Counted from the first letter of the stretch, positions 1 through 6,143 are shown. The stretch: DNA of 6,501 nt from an uncultured Prevotellaceae bacterium (GCA_902477365.1 CABSGW010000154.1:1-6501); one strand, 5' to 3'. Notes: generated by a model not told the origin, from the sequence alone. Numbers and translations are program-made.

Positions 1-172
1 TCTGCAAAGTACACTGAAGGGTAAAGGATACGAAGCACAAATTGCCTATAATTCTGCCAACAGAATGTATCGTGTTATTGCCAGCACATTTACAGAAAAG
101 GGAGCTGCAGTGCAGTCACGCGATCAGTTGCGTGCCGATTATCCGGATGCTTGGTTGCTCTTTAATAAATAA
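1..172 (+). CDS. C-terminal end of a SPOR-domain protein (5' partial)
   Basis: An open frame enters from the left edge (codons from base 2) and stops at TAA 170-172, leaving 56 visible residues. These include KGYEAQIAY, MYRVIAST, a stretch of alternating A/R/D residues and the ending DAWLLFNK. This matches the second half of a SPOR domain, a roughly 75-residue fold that binds denuded peptidoglycan glycan strands; the pattern is G-Y-x-A, then YRV-I, then a helix ending L-x-x-x-Y-P-x-A-W-L. Many Bacteroidales SPOR proteins carry the domain at the extreme C-terminus, as here, behind a signal peptide or membrane anchor, but that part lies outside the window. The protein is probably periplasmic. 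A hairpin terminator follows 37 bases after the stop, so it is likely a separate transcription unit from ruvX. The family call rests on a short fragment. Confidence 0.72.
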   Translation, partial: LQSTLKGKGYEAQIAYNSANRMYRVIASTFTEKGAAVQSRDQLRADYPDAWLLFNK

Positions 173-209
173 GCTGAGTGATATAATTGATTTATAGTAT
201 TACGGTTAG

Positions 210-246
210 GGCGTATTTTCATGAATAGTGAAAATACGCCTTAATT
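210..246 (+). terminator. Hairpin terminator after the SPOR-domain gene
   Basis: An 11-bp perfect stem (GGCGTATTTTC at 210-220, GAAAATACGCC at 230-240) encloses a 9-base loop and is followed by the T-rich TTAATTGTAT. The downstream T-run is weak, but the stem is perfect and lies between a stop codon and the next gene's promoter. A rho-independent terminator is the simplest reading. Confidence 0.6.
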
Positions 247-308
247 GTATATTGCATGTTATTAAATATATAGTAAGATGCCAGTTAACACACTTTTCCT
301 TTGTTTTG

Positions 309-340
309 TGTGGTCGTACCTATGAATTTCATTAACTTTG
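309..340 (+). promoter_or_regulatory. Bacteroides-type promoter for the ruvX-def-TPR operon
   Basis: TAACTTTG at 333-340 is an exact match to the Bacteroides -7 consensus TAnnTTTG. A partial -33 element, TGTG, sits at 309-312 with a 20-base spacer; exact TTTG copies at 300-303 and 305-308 are spaced too far away. Transcription would begin around 345-348, only about 5-8 bases before the ruvX ATG at 353. This is the only exact -7 match seen between the upstream terminator and ruvX. Confidence 0.55.
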
Positions 341-352
341 TACCCTAAAAAG

Positions 353-775
353 ATGGGAAGAATTTTAGCGATAGATTACGGACGTAAACGTACTGGGATA
401 GCTGTAACAGATATTTTACAATTGATAGCGAATGGGCTGACTACTGTTCCGACGCATCAGTTGCTCGATTTTTTAAAGACATACATGAGTAAAGAACCTG
501 TTGAATGTATCGTTGTAGGATTACCGAAGACAATGGATGGGCAGTTGTCTGAAAATGAACGGAATATACGTCCTTTTGTGGCTAAATTAAGAGAACTTTA
601 TCCCACTATACCAGTTGTGTATTATGATGAACGATTTACTTCGGTATTGGCTCATCAAGCGATGCTGGACGGTGGGTTGAAACGAAAAGACCGTCAGAAT
701 AAGGCATTGGTGGATGAGATTAGTGCGACGATTATTTTGCAGTCTTATATGGAATCACGAACCATTAACAAGTAA
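353..775 (+). CDS. ruvX: YqgF/RuvX family Holliday-junction resolvase-like nuclease
   Basis: This 140-residue cytoplasmic protein belongs to the YqgF/RuvX family with an RNase H-like fold. The family is linked to Holliday-junction resolution and, in E. coli, to processing of the pre-16S rRNA 5' end. The N-terminal strand carries ILAIDYG with the first catalytic Asp (D8), followed by RKRTGIAV. IVVGLP lies at about 53-58, YYDERFTS at about 90-97 (D92/E93), and the last acidic motif LVDEISA at about 119-125 (D121). All expected acidic residues are present and the length is normal for the family. The frame is open back to a TTG at 338, but that TTG lies within the -7 element and family members begin right at this strand, so ATG 353 is chosen. 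def follows 6 bases after the stop, which points to co-transcription. Confidence 0.95.
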   Translation: MGRILAIDYGRKRTGIAVTDILQLIANGLTTVPTHQLLDFLKTYMSKEPVECIVVGLPKTMDGQLSENERNIRPFVAKLRELYPTIPVVYYDERFTSVLAHQAMLDGGLKRKDRQNKALVDEISATIILQSYMESRTINK

Positions 776-781
776 TCAATA

Positions 782-1336
782 ATGATATTACCTATTTATA
801 CTTATGGGCAACCTGTCCTGCGGAAAGAAACACAAGAGATAGACGCTAATTATCCGCAACTCAAAGAGCTTATCAGTAATATGTTTGAAACACTGACCAA
901 ATCAGAGGGAGTGGGATTGGCTGCTCCGCAGATAGGTTTGGATATTCGGTTAGCCATTATAGATCTGGATGTTCTTTCTGAAGATTTTCCGGAATATAAA
1001 GATTTTCGGAAAGCATATATCAATCCTCATATTATTGACGAAGGAGAAGAAACGGTCTCAATGGAAGAGGGTTGTCTGAGCATTCCGGGTATTCATGAAC
1101 CGGTACGTCGTCCGGTTAAGATCCGCGTAAAGTATCTGGATGAGGATTTTAACGAACACGATGAGTGGGTTGAAGGTTATCTGGCACGTGTAATGCAACA
1201 CGAGTTTGATCATTTGGATGGACGTGTGTTCACTGACCGTTTATCCCCTTTACGCAAACAGATGATTAAGAGTAAATTGTTTTCTTTGTTGAAGGGCAAG
1301 TTCCATTGTTCATACAAAACCAAATCTGCGAAATAA
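782..1336 (+). CDS. def: Peptide deformylase
   Basis: This 184-residue metalloenzyme removes the N-formyl group from the initiator methionine of nascent proteins at the ribosome, before methionine aminopeptidase acts. All three family motifs are intact: GVGLAAPQIG (about 43-52), EEGCLS (about 95-100, metal ligand C98) and QHEFDHLDG (about 139-147, ligands H140 and H144, catalytic E141). The sequence begins MILPIYTYGQPVLRK, as is typical of Bacteroidales deformylases, and has the usual extra residues between motifs 1 and 2 plus a short basic C-terminal tail ending CSYKTKSAK. The ATG at 782 lies 6 bases after the ruvX stop, and the next gene begins 6 bases after its own stop. It therefore sits in the middle of a compact operon. 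No normal fmt (formyltransferase) partner is visible in the window. Confidence 0.97.
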   Translation: MILPIYTYGQPVLRKETQEIDANYPQLKELISNMFETLTKSEGVGLAAPQIGLDIRLAIIDLDVLSEDFPEYKDFRKAYINPHIIDEGEETVSMEEGCLSIPGIHEPVRRPVKIRVKYLDEDFNEHDEWVEGYLARVMQHEFDHLDGRVFTDRLSPLRKQMIKSKLFSLLKGKFHCSYKTKSAK

Positions 1337-1342
1337 GATTGT

Positions 1343-3313
1343 TTGAGATACTATTTCTTGATATTCGTTCTTTTCCCATTTCTTGCATGTAGCCAAATAC
1401 ATACAAGTCATGTGATGATGATAGGGCAAAATGCACTCTATTACGATGATTATGCACTTTCGATCAGCTATTTTAATCAGGTAATTAATGCAAAACCCTA
1501 TTTGTCTGAACCTTATTTTTATCGAGGATTAGCTAAGTTCTACCTGGAAGACTATCACGGAGCCGATCAGGATTGTTCTGCTTCGATAGAACGAAATCCG
1601 TTTATTGCGAAAACTTATCAGTTAAGAGGACTGTGCCGTATTAAACTGAATCAGTATCGTGAAGCTATCAGGGATTATTCACAGGTGGTGCATTTTGAAC
1701 GGAACAATCAGATAGCATGGTATAATCGTGTTCTTTGTAGGATACATTTGAAAGAGTATGCCCGTGCCGATGCCGAACTTGATACGATGGCCCTTAAATG
1801 GCCTGCTTATAATAAGGTGTATGGGTTGAAAGCTCAAATAGCTTTGGAAGAAAAAGATTCGGTCAAAGCATTGGCCTGCATAGATCGCTCCTTGTCCATT
1901 GATTCTACGGATGCGGAAATGTATGCTGTGAAAGGATTAATTCTGTTACAGCAAAGGAAGTATGCGGCGGCAGATACAGCTTATACACGCGCGATTGACT
2001 TCAAGACAAGAGATGCCAATGTGTATATAAACAGAGCACTGACCAAATACAATCAGAAACAGCTGCGTGCGGCGATGGAGGATTATGATCGCGCACTGGA
2101 GCTGGATGAAACCAATTTTCTGGGACATTATAATCGTGGTTTGTTGCGTGCTCAGGTAGGAGATGACAATCGGGCTATACAGGATTTTGATTTTGTGTTG
2201 GAGCGTGAGCCGGACGAAATGCTGGCTTTGTATAACCGGGCTGTATTGTTGGAACGTACAGGTGATTACCGAGGGGCTATCCGTGATTATAGTAATGTGC
2301 TGAAATCTTATCCCAACTTTTATGCCGGTTATGAACGACGTGCCTTCTGTCGGCGGAAAATTGGGGATGAACGGGGAGCTATTGCTGACGAACGGAAATT
2401 GTATATTGCCCAAATAGATGAATTTAGTGGAAGAAAGACAAACAACTCCGGACAAAACACACGTAAACGCAAGGAAAGGGATATACGTGATTATCAAAAG
2501 TTGGTGGTAGAGGAAAGTGAACAAGATCCTACCTATGAGAGCGAATTTAGAGGTAAAATCCAAAATAAGAAAGCCGAAGCTGAACGCCAGTCGCTTTATG
2601 AATTGGTTTGGAACGACATAAAAGAGCCATCACAACAGCAAGTCGGCTATTTTTCGAAACTGGATTATTGGAACAAGGAAAACAGCACATTAGGAAAATT
2701 GGTACTGTCCGGTAAATCCCAACATTTGTCAGAAAGCCAAGCTGGGCTGGTGTTTGAAAAAATCACATCCCTTAGCAAACAGATTGAAAACACTCCAACA
2801 ACGGTAAGTCTTTATTTGATGAGGGCTGTCTTGTACACGAGTATAAAAGACTATGGTGCAGCCATGAATGATCTGAATAAAGTTTTGCAACTTGATTCCT
2901 TAAATATGTTGGCCTATATACAGCGGGCTGCCGTGCGATTACATCAACAAAACACAGTTAATCAGAAATTAATGGATGGGCCAACGTCATCTATTCATCT
3001 AGACCGCACCATTCGGTATAAAGCATCGTTGTCCGATTTTGAAAAAGCCCGTAAGTTTGATGCTAAAACACCCTATATATTGTATAATAGTGCTTGTCTA
3101 TATATGGATTTGGGAGATTATTCTACAGCTATCGCGTTTTTTACGGATGCCTTAGCGATTGATGCACATATGGGAGAAGCTTATTTCAATCGGGGACTGT
3201 GTTATTATAAGTTGAATATGCGTAAAGAAGCTCTTGCAGATCTAAGCAAGGCTGGTGAAAGCGGTTTGTATGCAGCGTATAGCTTGATCAAGCAGTTCTC
3301 AAAATCAGAATAG
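1343..3313 (+). CDS. Large TPR-repeat protein, probable lipoprotein
   Basis: This 656-residue protein starts with a hydrophobic signal segment, RYYFLIFVLFPFLAC, and C16 is a plausible lipidation cysteine; the lipobox FLAC departs from the LxGC norm. It is probably exported and anchored in the envelope. About ten tetratricopeptide repeats spaced 34 residues apart occupy roughly 26-360, with A-helix signatures such as YFYRGLAKFYLEDY, NRGLLRAQVGDD and YNRAVLLERTGDY. A charged non-TPR linker (about 362-430) contains DYQKLVV and EFRGKIQN. A second TPR group follows (about 488-650), interrupted by a non-repeat insert at about 535-560. TPR arrays are protein-interaction scaffolds, so no enzymatic role is claimed. 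The start is a TTG, chosen because it directly precedes the signal peptide and is the first start-like codon after the in-frame def stop; the next in-frame ATG would remove the signal. The gene is likely in the ruvX-def operon. It ends 17 bases before the convergent glycosyltransferase stop, with a T-run but no clear hairpin between. Confidence 0.88.
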   Translation: MRYYFLIFVLFPFLACSQIHTSHVMMIGQNALYYDDYALSISYFNQVINAKPYLSEPYFYRGLAKFYLEDYHGADQDCSASIERNPFIAKTYQLRGLCRIKLNQYREAIRDYSQVVHFERNNQIAWYNRVLCRIHLKEYARADAELDTMALKWPAYNKVYGLKAQIALEEKDSVKALACIDRSLSIDSTDAEMYAVKGLILLQQRKYAAADTAYTRAIDFKTRDANVYINRALTKYNQKQLRAAMEDYDRALELDETNFLGHYNRGLLRAQVGDDNRAIQDFDFVLEREPDEMLALYNRAVLLERTGDYRGAIRDYSNVLKSYPNFYAGYERRAFCRRKIGDERGAIADERKLYIAQIDEFSGRKTNNSGQNTRKRKERDIRDYQKLVVEESEQDPTYESEFRGKIQNKKAEAERQSLYELVWNDIKEPSQQQVGYFSKLDYWNKENSTLGKLVLSGKSQHLSESQAGLVFEKITSLSKQIENTPTTVSLYLMRAVLYTSIKDYGAAMNDLNKVLQLDSLNMLAYIQRAAVRLHQQNTVNQKLMDGPTSSIHLDRTIRYKASLSDFEKARKFDAKTPYILYNSACLYMDLGDYSTAIAFFTDALAIDAHMGEAYFNRGLCYYKLNMRKEALADLSKAGESGLYAAYSLIKQFSKSE

Positions 3314-3330
3314 TGGTATAGAATCTTTTT

Positions 3331-4233
3331 TTAAGGTTTGAGCGAACTATAAAAGCCGAGCTTGTAGAAGTTGAAAAGCAATAAAGACGGGTTGTGGCCA
3401 CAGAGTTGTTTGTAGATGATTTTATGTGATAGTTTATAAGCGAATTTGATTATCCCGATACAATACCAGTCTTTGAGTCGTTGTGCAACTCTCGATACCT
3501 GAGCATGCTTTTGCATATCTTCTCCAAGAATGTATAATGTCTGTAAAGATACTTCTGTCTTTTTTAAGAATGTGGTGTTCGGTTCTAAACCTAAATGTAA
3601 TAATGGATTGTTGATGTGTTTAATTTGAACGCCTAATTCTTTCAATTGTATACCGAATAGCGCATCCTCGTAACCGTAATGTACACATCGTTCATCAAAA
3701 CCGATGGATAGAAACAAGTCCTTTTGAATCATGAAGTTGAATGTTGTGAAGAAGTGGTAAGGATGTTCTTTGCGATAGCTCAAGGTGCGAATGCGGGTTG
3801 CATGCATTTCGTATTTATACCGTAAACTTACATTGTGAAATGGGTGGGGAGTGGGTGTGAGCAAACTTCCGCAGACGACCCTGTTTTGTGGTATTTCAAG
3901 AAGGTACTTAAGAATGAATGTATTATTAGACAGAGCGGCATCACAATCAATAAAAAGTAAGTAATTGTAAGTCGCTTCACGAGCCAATGCGTTGCGTATT
4001 GCTGCGCCTCCATTATTAGTGGGATAGGCTATAAACCGACTGTTTGACAGCGTGTTTATCTCCTGATTTTTTTCAATGCACTGTTTGTCTGGCGAACCGT
4101 CATCTCCGACAATAATTTCATATTGCACTGGTTGTTTGTTCTTCTCGGCATATTGCACAGCAGTAATTAGCTGCCGCACCAACTCCACGCAGATGTAGTT
4201 ATATGTGGGAATTAAGATGGATAACGTTTTCAA
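3331..4233 (-). CDS. Family 2 (GT-A) glycosyltransferase
   Basis: This 300-residue protein is a nucleotide-sugar-dependent glycosyltransferase, probably acting at the cytoplasmic face of the membrane in polysaccharide or glycoconjugate synthesis. Donor and acceptor cannot be read from the sequence. GT-A landmarks in order are LSILIPTYN (4-12), the nucleotide-binding VGDDGS (42-47), NNGGAAIRNA (73-82), the DxD-like FIDCDA (94-99, D96 and D98) and YGYEDALFG (186-194), the usual site of the catalytic acidic residue. No clear transmembrane helix is seen; the last 50 residues are basic and aromatic and may touch the membrane. The start is TTG at 4233-4231: the upstream frame stays open to a stop at 4318-4320 but has no ATG, and family members begin just before this first strand. 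It is a lone glycosyltransferase, convergent with the TPR gene, with no other sugar genes in view. Its 5' side carries a seven-G tract and an overlapping leader frame. The base composition looks AT-richer than rarA (not calculated). Confidence 0.9.
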   Translation of the reverse strand: MKTLSILIPTYNYICVELVRQLITAVQYAEKNKQPVQYEIIVGDDGSPDKQCIEKNQEINTLSNSRFIAYPTNNGGAAIRNALAREATYNYLLFIDCDAALSNNTFILKYLLEIPQNRVVCGSLLTPTPHPFHNVSLRYKYEMHATRIRTLSYRKEHPYHFFTTFNFMIQKDLFLSIGFDERCVHYGYEDALFGIQLKELGVQIKHINNPLLHLGLEPNTTFLKKTEVSLQTLYILGEDMQKHAQVSRVAQRLKDWYCIGIIKFAYKLSHKIIYKQLCGHNPSLLLFNFYKLGFYSSLKP

Positions 4234-4343
4234 TGCACAGTCTTTTGGGGGGGTGAATAAATTCTTTCCTTTTCGGTTGGATTGCGTTTTACGCTTTGAT
4301 GTACGAATGTAATCTTTTTATGGGAATCAACAAAAGTTTCCAT
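4230..4343 (-). other. Possible leader ORF overlapping the glycosyltransferase start
   Basis: On the minus strand an ATG at 4343-4341 opens a 37-codon frame (METFVDSHKKITF to QKTVH) that reads through the seven-C run. It ends at TGA 4232-4230, which overlaps the glycosyltransferase TTG in the string ATTGA. This stop/start overlap is the geometry of translational coupling. One extra C in the run would instead fuse the frame to the glycosyltransferase. No homology is recognised and chance is a real possibility at this length. Confidence 0.22.
4247..4253. repeat. Seven-base homopolymer (G on plus, C on minus)
   Basis: TTTTGGGGGGGTG places seven Gs 14-20 bases upstream of the glycosyltransferase TTG; read on the minus strand this is a C tract followed by AAAAG. 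It is the longest G or C run noticed in the window and lies inside the possible leader ORF. Tracts of this kind can slip during replication, though seven is at the low end for classical phase variation. Confidence 0.85.
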
Positions 4344-4406
4344 GTTGATTTTATGGGAGACCTCTTCATTTGGTAGTTGTTTGTACTTTTAATTTGTGTA
4401 CATTTT

Positions 4407-4440
4407 AGCTGGGCTTCTTGTCACGACAAGAAGCCCAGCT
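4407..4440 (+). terminator. Perfect 34-base inverted repeat, probable terminator hairpin
   Basis: AGCTGGGCTTCTTGTC at 4407-4422 is followed by AC and the exact reverse complement at 4425-4440. The RNA would form about 15 GC-containing pairs with a CACG loop. On the plus strand the stem is followed by TGTGTTTCG, a modest T-rich tail; on the minus strand it is followed by AAAATG, which is not terminator-like. It lies 61 bases beyond the stop of the minus-strand ORF at 4501-4776 and about 175 bases upstream of the glycosyltransferase start. A terminator is most likely, but which transcript it serves is unclear. An operator or a transcript-stabilising hairpin is possible. Confidence 0.5.
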
Positions 4441-4500
4441 TGTGTTTCGTAGAAGCGCATGTTGTGGCTATATCTTTGTGTTTATTTCTTTTTTGACTGT

Positions 4501-4776
4501 TTACTGAGTTTGTAAGAGAGGTGACATAGCATAGGAGACAAGGAGTTTCATGTCGCGTAAGGATTGGTTGCGTATTGTGGAGCGGTAACTTGCGAAGTCT
4601 ATCCTTCCCGTGTTGACATTGTAGAACATTACTTGATTTGTTTTTTCATGTTCTATAAAAGGATATATAAATTGGTACGAACAATGAAACTTTTTGCTTG
4701 ACTGGTTGGGCTGTCGGTCATTTGTGATTCGTTGGTATGAGTCCTTTTTCTCCGGTACTTTTTCACCATTTATCAT
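4501..4776 (-). CDS. Unidentified small ORF (91 residues)
   Basis: I do not recognise this protein. It starts at ATG 4776 behind the purine-rich GTGAGAAAAG and ends at TAA 4503-4501. The N-terminal 30 residues are polar and charged (EKVPEKKDS, QPNQSSKK). The middle is aromatic (FHCSYQFIYPF, 30-40), followed by VMFYNVNTGRIDFASYRS (49-66) and a hydrophobic end, MKLLVSYAMSPLL. The strand-like aromatic stretches and the tidy start make it more credible than a random frame, but there is no signal peptide, no transmembrane helix and no known motif. It is divergent from rarA: its start lies 66 bases from the rarA ATG and about 20 bases from the rarA -7 element. A perfect hairpin lies 61 bases beyond its stop. 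It could be a small unknown gene, a decayed remnant or a chance ORF. Confidence 0.38.
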   Translation of the reverse strand: MINGEKVPEKKDSYQRITNDRQPNQSSKKFHCSYQFIYPFIEHEKTNQVMFYNVNTGRIDFASYRSTIRNQSLRDMKLLVSYAMSPLLQTQ

Positions 4777-4796
4777 CTTTTCTCACGCGAATATCT

Positions 4797-4804
4797 TATC
4801 TTTG
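4797..4804 (+). promoter_or_regulatory. Bacteroides-type -7 element for rarA
   Basis: TATCTTTG is an exact match to TAnnTTTG and lies 38 bases before the rarA ATG. This gives a leader of about 30 bases containing the A-rich AGAAAAATAAGAT next to the start, as is common in this phylum. No good -33 TTTG is seen at the expected spacing; only T-rich sequence is present near 4778-4781. Confidence 0.55.
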
Positions 4805-4842
4805 CCAAACGAAAAGGTTAATTTAGAGTAGAAAAATAAGAT

Positions 4843-6114
4843 ATGGCAGCACCTTTGGCAGAACGGTTGCGTCCTCAAACGTTGTCGGAATATATCGGAC
4901 AAAAACATTTGGTGGGTGAAGGAAGTGTATTACGGAAAATGATAGATTCTGGACGAGTTGCTTCTTTCATTTTATGGGGGCCTCCGGGTGTTGGGAAAAC
5001 AACATTGGCTCAAATCATCGCCCATACGTTAGATACTCCTTTTTATACGTTGAGTGCTGTAAATAGTGGTGTGAAGGACGTAAGGGAGGTTATAGAGAAA
5101 GCCCGCAGTAGCCGTTTCTTTGAGTCGGTGGTCAGTCCTATTTTGTTTATAGATGAAATTCATCGTTTCAGTAAGTCGCAGCAGGATTCCTTGTTGGCGG
5201 CGGTTGAAACTGGAACGGTTACGCTGATTGGGGCTACAACCGAAAATCCATCTTTCGAAGTAATTCGTCCTTTGCTTTCCAGATGCCAGGTATATGTGTT
5301 GAAAAGCTTGGGGCAGGACGACCTGCTGGAGCTGGTAGATCGGGCTATAACTACCGATCCTGTCTTGAAGGAACGTAATGTTGTGTTAAAAGAGTCTACC
5401 GCTTTATTGCGATACAGCGGTGGAGATGCGCGTAAGCTGCTGAATATTTTGGATTTGGTGGTTACGTCGGATGAGGAAAGCCCTGTTGTTATTGACGATC
5501 AAAAGGTATCGGAACGTTTGCAGCAAAATCCGTTGGCTTATGATAAGGACGGCGAAATGCATTACGATATTATTTCGGCTTTCATTAAAAGCATTCGGGG
5601 GAGTGATCCCGATGCTGCGTTGTATTGGCTGGCTCGTATGATAGAGGGAGGGGAAGATCCTGCTTTTATTGCGCGCCGCTTGGTTATTTCTGCCAGTGAA
5701 GATGTCGGTCTGGCCAATCCCAATGCTTTGTTATTGGCTAATGCGGCTTTTGATGCTGTGATGAAAATAGGTTGGCCCGAAGGACGTATCCCGTTGGCAG
5801 AAGCGACGGTTTATTTAGCGACCAGTCCCAAGAGTAATTCGGCTTATTTAGGCATCAACCAAGCTTTAAGCTTGGTACGTGAAACGGGTAATGAGCCTGT
5901 ACCGTTACACTTACGTAATGCACCCACTCAGTTGATGACAGAACTGGGATACGGGGAGGGCTACAAGTATGCACATGATTATGAGGATAATTTTGTGCTA
6001 CAACAATTTATGCCTGACAGATTGAAAAACAAAAAAATATGGACTCCTCAAAAAAATGCTTCTGAAGAGAAAATACGTGAACGGATGGAACGTTTGTGGA
6101 AAACGAAGTCGTAA
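4843..6114 (+). CDS. rarA: Replication-associated recombination protein A (AAA+ ATPase)
   Basis: This 423-residue cytoplasmic protein belongs to the RarA/MgsA (bacterial), Mgs1 (yeast), WRNIP1 (human) family. These are clamp-loader-related AAA+ ATPases that act at stalled replication forks and on single-strand ends and interact with SSB. It starts with PLAERLRPQTLSEYIGQ, the family's N-terminal motif. The Walker A motif is GPPGVGKTT (46-54), Walker B is LFIDEIHRF (101-109), sensor 1 is GATTENPSF (130-138), the arginine finger is in LLSRC (R147) and sensor 2 is GGDARKLLN (193-201). The C-terminal tetramerisation part carries YDIISAFIKSIRGSDPDAALYW shortened here to its conserved core KSIRGSDPDAALYW (249-262), then ARRLVISASEDVGLA (277-291) and GYKYAHDY (373-380). 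Length and motifs are complete. It seems monocistronic, with its own promoter and a convergent gene 29 bases downstream. Confidence 0.97.
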   Translation: MAAPLAERLRPQTLSEYIGQKHLVGEGSVLRKMIDSGRVASFILWGPPGVGKTTLAQIIAHTLDTPFYTLSAVNSGVKDVREVIEKARSSRFFESVVSPILFIDEIHRFSKSQQDSLLAAVETGTVTLIGATTENPSFEVIRPLLSRCQVYVLKSLGQDDLLELVDRAITTDPVLKERNVVLKESTALLRYSGGDARKLLNILDLVVTSDEESPVVIDDQKVSERLQQNPLAYDKDGEMHYDIISAFIKSIRGSDPDAALYWLARMIEGGEDPAFIARRLVISASEDVGLANPNALLLANAAFDAVMKIGWPEGRIPLAEATVYLATSPKSNSAYLGINQALSLVRETGNEPVPLHLRNAPTQLMTELGYGEGYKYAHDYEDNFVLQQFMPDRLKNKKIWTPQKNASEEKIRERMERLWKTKS

Positions 6115-6120
6115 GAAGCG

Positions 6121-6134
6121 ATGCTGGCTAGCAT
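6121..6134 (+). terminator. Weak hairpin between convergent rarA and B3/B4 genes
   Basis: ATGCT (6121-6125) and AGCAT (6130-6134) form a 5-bp stem around GGCT in the 29-base gap between the two converging stop codons, followed by TCATTTACTTTAA. The stem is short and the T-tract broken, so this is only a candidate terminator. Confidence 0.25.
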
Positions 6135-6143
6135 TCATTTACT

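Larger units (their letters stand above)
4234..4500. other. Intergenic region upstream of the glycosyltransferase
   Basis: These 267 bases contain no recognised gene. They hold the leader frame and G tract near the glycosyltransferase, the inverted repeat at 4407-4440, and AT-rich sequence elsewhere. The best minus-strand promoter candidate is AACTTTTG (plus 4331-4338), one mismatch from TAnnTTTG, but no -33 TTTG is suitably spaced. If the ORF at 4501-4776 is not real, the gene-free stretch extends to 4842, about 600 bases, which is long for a compact housekeeping region. Confidence 0.6.

Noticed and set aside
338..352. TTG at 338 as the ruvX start (MYPKK extension)
   Set aside because: It sits inside the exact -7 promoter element, and family members begin at the MGRILAIDYG strand.
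1300..1320. The peptide KFHCSY occurs both at the end of Def and in the ORF at 4501-4776, with similar DNA in opposite orientation
   Set aside because: The match spans about 20 bases with mismatches, has no flanking similarity, and CSYKTK-like tails are normal for Bacteroidales Def, so coincidence is more likely than a repeat.
1266..1457. Minus-strand ORF of 63 codons across the def/TPR junction
   Set aside because: It lies antisense to the end of def and the start of the TPR gene, and its translation has no family features.
1946..2563. Minus-strand ORF of 205 codons inside the TPR gene
   Set aside because: It is long but is the antisense shadow of a repeat-rich gene whose plus-strand frame shows clear 34-residue TPR periodicity. 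Its translation has no coherent domain.
3282..3293. Perfect 12-base palindrome GCTTGATCAAGC near the TPR stop
   Set aside because: It has no loop and lies within the coding sequence about 20 codons' length or less from the stop; chance or a generic palindrome explains it.
3314..3332. T7 run between the convergent TPR and glycosyltransferase genes as a terminator
   Set aside because: No stable stem precedes the T run on the plus strand, so an intrinsic terminator could not be supported.
3828..4013. Second minus-strand ORF of 61 codons inside the glycosyltransferase
   Set aside because: It is in another frame of the same strand within a gene that has intact GT-A motifs.
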